This document shows positions 57,888-64,000 of a DNA stretch of 64,000 nucleotides, in pieces. Position 1 is the stretch's first letter; each line of letters begins with the position of its first letter. The translations under genes and the position numbers were made by a program. The stretch comes from Paramoeba atlantica (Eukaryota > Discosea), in NCBI GenBank assembly GCA_977017575.1, contig CDRNVI010000049.1:186001-250000 (forward strand). Direction: 5' to 3'. Under the pieces are notes generated by a model that was given only the letters and a program-made list of their open reading frames with translations, was not told the origin of the DNA and did not search any database.

Positions 57888-58985
57888 TTAATAATCCGTC
57901 CTCCTTAAGTCACTACCTTCGCTGAGGAAGAGCTCTCCGACACATGAAATTTTGTTATCCCTCCACGTACCCGTAAATCGAGTTCCATCGGGAAGCGTCA
58001 CTGTGGCCTTCCCTTCCTTGCACCCCTTCACCCATTCACCGTCATAGACGCTGCCATCGGGGAGGTACAGCTTCCCACTTCCATGTCTTAACTCGTCCTT
58101 ACACTGCCCCTCATATCGAGCCTTGTTGTTATACACCGTGACCCCTTTGCCATAAGGTGCATCATCGCGCCACTCCCCTTCATAGCGGTTGCCGTTCGCG
58201 TAGCGCAACACGCCGCGGCCATGCTTTTTCCCCTCGACCCAGTTTCCGCGGTAGGTATCCCCCTCCGCGTAGGCAAGCGTTCCAGTGCCATGAGCCTTGT
58301 CCTCCCGCCACTCCCCTTCGTAGCGCTGTCCGTTGGCATAGAACAACGTCCCGGTACCGTGCTTGGCATCCGCACGCCACTCCCCCTCATAGACGTTTCC
58401 GTTCGGAAACCGGTACACCCCCTTCCCCTGCATCTTATCCTCCACCCAATCCCCATCATAGACCCCACCATCGGCGTAGTGATAAACTCCACGACCATGC
58501 ATCTTTCCCTCTCGCCACATCCCCTCATAGTACTCCACAACTGTCCCCGCACGGGTACTACCACCACCACCGCGGCTGCCATAACTCACCTTCCCCTTTC
58601 CATGTCTCTTATCCTCCCGCCACTCCCCCTCATACCGGTCCCCGTTCGCGTAGAGGTAGCTCCCGGTGCCGTGCATCTTCCCGTCCCGCCACTCCCCCTC
58701 ATAGACATCCCCGTCGGCGTGCTCGAGTGTGCCGTTGCCGTTAATCCGGCCAAAGACCCAGGTTCCGGAGTACCGATTGCCGCTGGCGTAGCGACACACC
58801 CCGGTGCCATGGACTTTGTCCTCGACCCAGTCCCCGGTGTAGACGGAGCCGTCGGCGTACTCGTACCGGCCGTTGCCGTGACGCTTGCCGTAGACCCACT
58901 GGCCGTTGTACTTTTCCTTGTTCGGGTAGACCAGACACCCGGAGCCGTGCATCTGACCGTTTTCAATCTCCCCTTGGTAGTGCAT
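57888..58985 (-). CDS. MORN-repeat protein
   Basis: 365 residues, ATG start, made almost entirely of about 15 MORN repeats of 23 residues (YxGxWxxGKxHGxGxxxYxxG). Examples are KYNGQWVYGKRHGNGRYEY, VYTGDWVEDKVHGTGVCRY and RYEGEWREDKRHGKGKVSY. One repeat in the middle is lengthened by a Gly-rich insert (GGGGSTRAGT). The last two repeats are diverged. MORN proteins act as membrane- or cytoskeleton-linked scaffolds, for example at the flagellar-pocket collar of trypanosomes and the basal complex of apicomplexans. No catalytic domain is fused, so a structural role is likely. Confidence 0.92.
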   Translation of the reverse strand: MHYQGEIENGQMHGSGCLVYPNKEKYNGQWVYGKRHGNGRYEYADGSVYTGDWVEDKVHGTGVCRYASGNRYSGTWVFGRINGNGTLEHADGDVYEGEWRDGKMHGTGSYLYANGDRYEGEWREDKRHGKGKVSYGSRGGGGSTRAGTVVEYYEGMWREGKMHGRGVYHYADGGVYDGDWVEDKMQGKGVYRFPNGNVYEGEWRADAKHGTGTLFYANGQRYEGEWREDKAHGTGTLAYAEGDTYRGNWVEGKKHGRGVLRYANGNRYEGEWRDDAPYGKGVTVYNNKARYEGQCKDELRHGSGKLYLPDGSVYDGEWVKGCKEGKATVTLPDGTRFTGTWRDNKISCVGELFLSEGSDLRRTDY

Positions 58986-59273
58986 GCGAAATGGGGAGGG
59001 TTGTAGGGGATGAGAAAGAACTTGAATGAGAAGAGGGTAAAGGGGTCATTTGCAAAGGTAAAGGATGGAGGGTATATACAATATACATGTATGTAAGTTG
59101 GAGAAAAGTGATAGTGACAAATCAAATGAAGAGATATGCTTTCTTTAATGCTGGATGGTTACGCATAGCAAACAAAAATGAGCCAGCCTGCCTTATGATA
59201 GGAACATAGAAAAGAGGCCGTCGTTAAAATCATTGTTACTAAGTGGAGGCGAAACGTGTTTTAAGGCACCTAA

Positions 59274-60623
59274 TCATGTGGATGGATGAGCCTTCAGAAC
59301 CCCGTCTTGCAAAGCAAAAGGAGAATCTTGAAAAATCGTTTCTGATTTATGCTCTGACTTTGGTGTTTTGATTTGCGTCACTTTTTTCGAAGCTTGATTT
59401 TGCTGTTCACGGTTATAGTCCATTATACGGCGGAGCAACTTGGACAGCATTTCGGTCCAGTTAAAATCCTTTGTTGTGTAGTCCACAAATTTACCCTCAG
59501 GATCCATTAGGTAGTGAATAATGCTGTGATCAACAAGGTAATCAGTGGGACTTGTGCTTTCATCCGAAATAGAAAAATAGACACGATAGGCTCTTGCTAC
59601 TCTTTCAATGTCTTCTAAATTCCCAGTCAACGCCAATATACGTGGATGGAAGTCGCTGATATATTCTTTTAGTACATCAGGTGTGTCTCGTTCAGGATCT
59701 ACCGTAATAAATACAGGCTGCCATATTTCTTTTCCGATCTTTTTATCGAGTTGAGTAATCATGCGGGTCAGTTTCTGCATCTCGTTCGGACATATGTCTG
59801 GACAGTTCGAGAAGCCAAAATAGATGTACAGCCATTTCCCCCTGAGATCTGTGTCCTTAACTATTTTTCCGTTCGTATCAATCAATTCAAACGGACCCCC
59901 TATAGAAGGACCTCCTGGTTGATCAAAGGTTCGTATTTGTCGAATTCGTGGATCAAATCTACGGCGTTCGTTACGTAAACGAAAGCACACTATAACATAT
60001 CCCACTGTGGCAGCAAGAAAAAGGAGTGCATAGAGCATCCAAATAGGATTATCGGTAAACTCGTCCAATGCAGTGAAGATTTTTTGTACTGATGTCTTCA
60101 TTGCACTGTCCTCTCGGTCAAGGTATTCTTGCAAAGTATACACCGTGTAGGGCCTATCCTGTACAGAACCTTTTTGTGCATCATATAGCTCCAATTCATC
60201 GTCCCCGGCATCTGTGCGCCGTGCCCATCGTACGGAAGTTCTCCACAGGGAAAAAGACGCGAAATGGGGCCTGTATCGGCCTGGCACCTCACCAGAGGAT
60301 TGCGTCAAGATCTGTGGGGTGTGAGATCTAAAAGAGAAATTAGCAGGGGTAGATGAATATACACGATCTTTCAACTTGCCGTAACTCAAACCAAAAAGTA
60401 AATTTCGTTTGCTTACGGAAGTTGAGCATCCTTTCTTGAAAGCTTTGTCTACAAAACAGATCCCATCAGACTGACCACACTGCCCATTAGGAAGGCCAGA
60501 TCTTCTAGCAAGAAGATTCATCTTATGGGAACACCAAATATTATGGCAACGCTGTATTAAGACATTACTGTAAACAACCGCAACAGGAAAGTGATAAAAG
60601 GCTAAGAAAAAAAGAAATAGCAT
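59274..60623 (-). CDS. SCO1: SCO1/SenC-type mitochondrial copper chaperone
   Basis: Delivers copper to the CuA site of cytochrome c oxidase subunit II at the inner membrane. From the first ATG (60623) it has 449 residues; a second ATG 35 codons on (MNLLARRSGLP) is also possible. The N-terminus is hydrophobic then basic; a membrane span lies at about 195-214 (WMLYALLFLAATVGYVIVCF). The thioredoxin-like domain begins near GGPFELIDTNGK. The copper ligands are Cys274 and Cys278 in GFSNCPDICP and His366 in YLVDHSIIHYL. FITVDPERDTP is the family signature. The region before the membrane span (about 190 residues) is longer than in yeast or human SCO1, and about 40 residues follow the domain. Confidence 0.93.
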   Translation of the reverse strand: MLFLFFLAFYHFPVAVVYSNVLIQRCHNIWCSHKMNLLARRSGLPNGQCGQSDGICFVDKAFKKGCSTSVSKRNLLFGLSYGKLKDRVYSSTPANFSFRSHTPQILTQSSGEVPGRYRPHFASFSLWRTSVRWARRTDAGDDELELYDAQKGSVQDRPYTVYTLQEYLDREDSAMKTSVQKIFTALDEFTDNPIWMLYALLFLAATVGYVIVCFRLRNERRRFDPRIRQIRTFDQPGGPSIGGPFELIDTNGKIVKDTDLRGKWLYIYFGFSNCPDICPNEMQKLTRMITQLDKKIGKEIWQPVFITVDPERDTPDVLKEYISDFHPRILALTGNLEDIERVARAYRVYFSISDESTSPTDYLVDHSIIHYLMDPEGKFVDYTTKDFNWTEMLSKLLRRIMDYNREQQNQASKKVTQIKTPKSEHKSETIFQDSPFALQDGVLKAHPST

Positions 60624-60818
60624 AATTTTAACAAAAAAAATCCAATATTTCAAAAAATTAGGAGTTTTTTATCAAATATAGTTTCTTATTTTTTGAATAT
60701 ATCCAATCCTCACATGATGTGCGGGAACCAAGTGTCGCGCAACGTACTTCAAAAACAGAACAATACATTTTGTTCACTACATAAAGAGCACTTTTTTTTC
60801 CTTCAGCCCCCGAGCCCA

Positions 60819-61739
60819 TTAGCGCACGCCCCTACGGTACCAATTTTGTACCGCGGCATGCGCTATCTGGGCGTTCCCCTTTTGGATGGCTACCCCGATT
60901 GCCATGATAAAGTGGCTGAGGCAACCATTCTTCTCGCCTGTGGCCTTCCGAGCGACCAGATTTAGAAACTGGGGGGTCTCGGGGACGGGGACACCGTACG
61001 TGGTGAAGGCCAGCGGGAAGAAATCCATCTTCCTGGCCCCCGCCATTTCTTCGTGAGTACGCCTTTTGAGGCGTTCGGCCTGTCTCACGGTGAAGGAGGG
61101 GTCTGCTGCCTCCTTGTCCACATAAGACTGTGCCAGTGGGTTCACCACCGTCACGTCTACGAGGACGAGCTTCCGCCCCAAAAGGAAACAGATGTCCGGT
61201 CCCCGCCCGTTGTCGAACCTAGGTTCGACTAGGTCCGGGGAGAATCCGTACTGGGTCAGTAGGTTCCTGAAGGTTTCCTTAACCCCCTTATGGCGAGAGG
61301 CCTGTGTCTTGCCACGAAACTTTTTGCAATCCGTGGCATGGACGCAGAAATCCTCGTTTTTGAGGGCTGCGCCACACACACATTGGATCTCAGGTTCGGA
61401 GGTGGGGGCCACCATGTACCGGAGCCTAGCGGCGGTCTCCTATTCGGGATCCCGCATGTAGTACTCCGGCCTGTTCGGCCACGCGTTCATCCACTTGGTG
61501 GAGTGGGTGTTCTGGATCTGTCGCATGCAGACCAGATGCGTGGCCGACGGTGCCTTGTCCATAGCCGCCGCCCCATAAGCGCGTCGCTGCTCCCTGGCTG
61601 GGGTGCCAGGGGATCGGCCTTGTAAGGCCTTGACGGCTTTGGCCTGCATGTCCTCCGCCTTGTCTTCGAAGGGGATGGTGCCCAGGAAGTCCGCCGTAAA
61701 AAGTTTGTTTGCGAACGGCGTCGTTCCTATTGCACCCAT
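60819..61739 (-). mobile_element. CRE/SLACS-type LINE, 3' fragment with restriction-like endonuclease
   Basis: On -, 61739-61440 gives TPFANKLFTADFLGTIPFED, HLVCMRQIQNTHSTKWMNAW. After one stop, 61415-60819 gives the Cys/His cluster CVCGAALKNEDFCVHATDC plus His, then GRGPDICFLLGRKLVLVDV (PD-x12-D), AERLKRRTHEEM and the C-terminus WYRRGVR. It is a clear paralogue of 6795-8141 with a better-kept endonuclease. 5' truncated; the catalytic YLDD part is absent. Confidence 0.75.
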
Positions 61740-61745
61740 CCCCCC

Positions 61746-62560
61746 TATAGTTTATAGTGTTTCAAGAAAATGTGTAGTACTATTAACCTCGTTTATAGTA
61801 CTATAAACACTATGTAGTACTATAAAAACTATATGGTGTTTATCAGTGTTTCATGTCCAGAAAGGCGCGCGGTAGACAGATCGGTCGATGGACCTGGAGG
61901 AATTTCGCGGGGCAGGAGAGAGCCGATGGAGGTGTAGAGGCTTAGAGGGGTCACGTGATGTCAGGTGGAGCAAGTGGTGTGGATACGCTGACGCGTAGAA
62001 AAACGTGAAAAGAGTTGTAGTTTTTGTGCAGAAATGGAAAAAGACGGGATCCTATAGCTCACAACACGCATTACAGTTGTCCTTCAACGAGTTCCCGTTA
62101 GATCACTCGTTGAATCCTAGACGTGGCGTATTCAATGGCAAGATAAAACACAAAAACACATCGCAGAGCCTGCAAGATTCAATATCTGCAAAATTCATAA
62201 TCTTTTGAAGAAATTTGAAGAATCACTTACCCGCTATTTCACATTTACACATTATATTTCGGCAGGAAAGGCGACCTAAAAAGACAAGGCGTTTGGGCTG
62301 GAACACATCTGAAATTAAAGTAGGCGGACTTCCCCATCGACCTCAACGAAGTGTGAAACCACGACGCTTGTTGAGCATAATGATGAGAAAAATAGTGAGA
62401 AATCTTTCAAGAAAACGGGAGGGATAAAAATAAATTGCGTCGAGTCGGCATTTCAAGCAAAACGTTCAGAAAAAATTTACTAAGAAAAATAGTAAAAAAT
62501 ATAGTTTTTATATATAGTGTTTCAAAGTTTATAGTACTATAATAGTACTATAAAATAGTT
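61746..62560. repeat. AT-rich element with TATAGTACTATA inverted motifs at both ends
   Basis: TATAGTGTTTCAA and TATAGTACTATA occur near 61750-61840 and again, partly inverted, near 62515-62560. The 700 bases between have no convincing gene. It may be a MITE with decayed ends. Confidence 0.4.
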
Positions 62561-62757
62561 TTTGTAGTTTTACGGACCTCTGGATGAAACCATTCAGGTT
62601 CGGGGTCGGTTCGCCTGGGTTCGCCTGGCGCAATCTATTCCCCTTCTACTAATTCTTATTTATTACTTTTTTATTAATTCGTCCTTTTTATTCGTTTTTC
62701 TGTTTTTTAATGTATGTATTGAATACATACCTTATTCTAATATATCTATCATATTAA
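62561..62757. other. No gene seen
   Basis: GGTTCGCCTGGGTTCGCCTGG short direct repeat at about 62610, then T-rich sequence. Confidence 0.35.
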
Positions 62758-63513
62758 ATGTTGCAAGACAGCGACAACTGCAACATCATTAAGGAACTGT
62801 ACGGAGTTCCTATTGATGGGACTATTCTTCTTGAAGCATTAGTGCTCATGTCACAGGCTCGTGATACAGGGCTATTGTTTCATGAAAATGCGTCCAAAAC
62901 GTCGCTTTGTCGGGTGAAGGAGAAGAATCTTACAAACACTTGCATGCATCCGTACCATCACCGGTACCTCCGACCCCTTTTTATAACAAGAATATAACAT
63001 AAAAAGATCAACAACATCTCCCTAAAGCTCCTGGCTCAAAGCTTGAATGCGAAGCAACAATACGCAATCCGCGTACACACACCTTCAGAGACAGGTGAAG
63101 CTGTAAAATTGTTTGTTAAAAAGGTGGAGGAGGTTATTCAGACGTGGCTGGGTCTGCTTACGGCAGAGAAAATCGAGCCGGCTCGCCTTCCTATTAAGAA
63201 AGGGGGATTGCGATTGACTTCGCGTACTAACATTAGAGAGGCGGCATATACTTGTAATACTTCGCTTCATATGACAAAAGAGCGCCAAAATTCCTTTTCT
63301 GCTCGTGCCAATGGAGTGAGGGGAAACGGAATTCTCAACGCCGGTAACTCCCACGATCTAGTACCACCAACACACGACAAGAACAATCGCAGCGATATAC
63401 CACGACGAAGTACTAAAGATCATAGAGAAGGACCCATTCATCTCCAAGATCCTAAGGGCAACGACGATAAATGGGCCAGAGCGAGATATTCCTGCATCCA
63501 AGCGCGAAGCTGA
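62758..63513 (+). mobile_element. CRE/R2-like LINE relic (thumb/linker)
   Basis: The frame from 63043 has LNAKQQYAIRVHTPSETG upstream and PARLPIKKGGLRLTS, then REAAYTCNTS. The LPxxxGGLGLxxxxxxxxAAYxAS pattern is found after the RT in R2/CRE-clade elements. The tail (NNRSDIPRRSTKDHREG) is probably not coding. A separate ATG frame at 62758-62997 precedes it and may be part of the same element or chance. Broken. Confidence 0.45.
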
Positions 63514-64000
63514 GGTACGAAGTGTGCTTCGAGGAAAGGTTGCGAGAACTGGCGGTAATTTTTTTTCTCCACCCTCAAAAGATAGAGTGGTTTTTTTGGT
63601 CAAGGGGCACCTTATTGCATTACCTAAGGTGCAGGGGCATGGCACACCCCACCTCCCTATCTTAGTGCTGCTGCTGTGACGTCAGTAGGGCACCTAGGCT
63701 CACCTCCGTAGGGCACCGCAAAAGCTATATTTTTGTAGCTGGCTCACGCAGCGAAAAGCACTCTTTTTGGAACCTTTCGAGGTATTTTTTTCGTGTCTGT
63801 GTAGATGACTCGTCATCTTCATGGGCGCCTACGTCCCGCTGATACAGGCTTCGGTACCAGAGAGGGATGAGACCACATCGCTTCGGCGACAAACAGTCCA
63901 TTTTGAACATTGAACCGGCACCTCCATACTGCAAAGAAATTTTCCATGATACTGGAGGTTTTCTCCGTCTTCCAGTAAAGACTTCACTTCTCAGAGCCAG
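63514..64000. other. No gene seen; LINE scrap
   Basis: At about 63520-63560 a scrap reading LRGKVARTGG matches MLRGKVARTGW at 8.7 kb. The remainder to the window end has no recognisable gene. Confidence 0.35.

Overview
This window is nuclear DNA of an intron-poor eukaryotic microbe. It carries eukaryote-only genes (MCM5, a mitochondrial SCO1-type copper chaperone, a MORN-repeat protein, a PIWI-clade Argonaute, an SRR1-family protein, a GDPD-type phosphodiesterase), and each reads as a single exon. Host genes lie in a strand-biased layout. The three leftmost candidates are on + (1-3.1 kb). All eleven host genes from 20.4 to 60.6 kb are on -, with gaps often under 700 bases inside the gene-dense blocks. 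The long one-direction run, the convergent strand switch packed with retroelements, CRE/SLACS-type LINEs and a VIPER-like tyrosine-recombinase retroelement all recall kinetoplastids. I see no spliced-leader gene and no consistent acceptor tracts, so another intron-poor lineage (for example a compact alga) stays open.

Layout. 1-3.1 kb: GDPD tail, an exon-like ORF, a Merlin transposase relic and SRR1. 3.1-20.4 kb: a transposon graveyard with readable nesting. A TA-flanked MITE is followed by a Tc1/mariner with long inverted arms. An RNase H-bearing LINE is split by a 2.55-kb inverted-repeat element (6-base target duplication) that itself holds a SINE and a CRE-type LINE fragment. Two SINE families follow, then a 3.34-kb Merlin-type element with terminal inverted repeats and 8-base target duplications that encloses an intact reverse-transcriptase ORF, then more LINE, SINE and Tc1 pieces. 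20.4-33.7 kb: an orphan secreted-type protein, a WAPL-like protein, a short LRR protein, nicotinamidase, a small orphan, MCM5 and PIWI copy 1. 34.2-51.5 kb: a second repeat island with minisatellites, MITEs, LINE and CRE relics, a (GTTA)n tract and the VIPER-like fossil. 51.5-60.7 kb: PIWI copy 2, a zinc-finger orphan, the MORN protein and SCO1. 60.8-64 kb: CRE-type LINE relics and repeats.

The most notable observation is the pair of PIWI genes. They lie 20,740 bases apart in the same orientation and show no difference that I can find over about 3.25 kb. The homology starts at the second base of the stop codon on one side. On the other it ends in about 160 bases of clearly diverged upstream sequence, a pattern that suggests recent gene conversion. 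The protein keeps two catalytic Asp residues but appears to lack the Glu finger and the final catalytic His. A 17-kb transposon island lies between the two copies. The other standout is the Merlin-type element at 11.86-15.2 kb, whose long ORF joins a Merlin-like metal-binding N-terminus to a complete reverse transcriptase.
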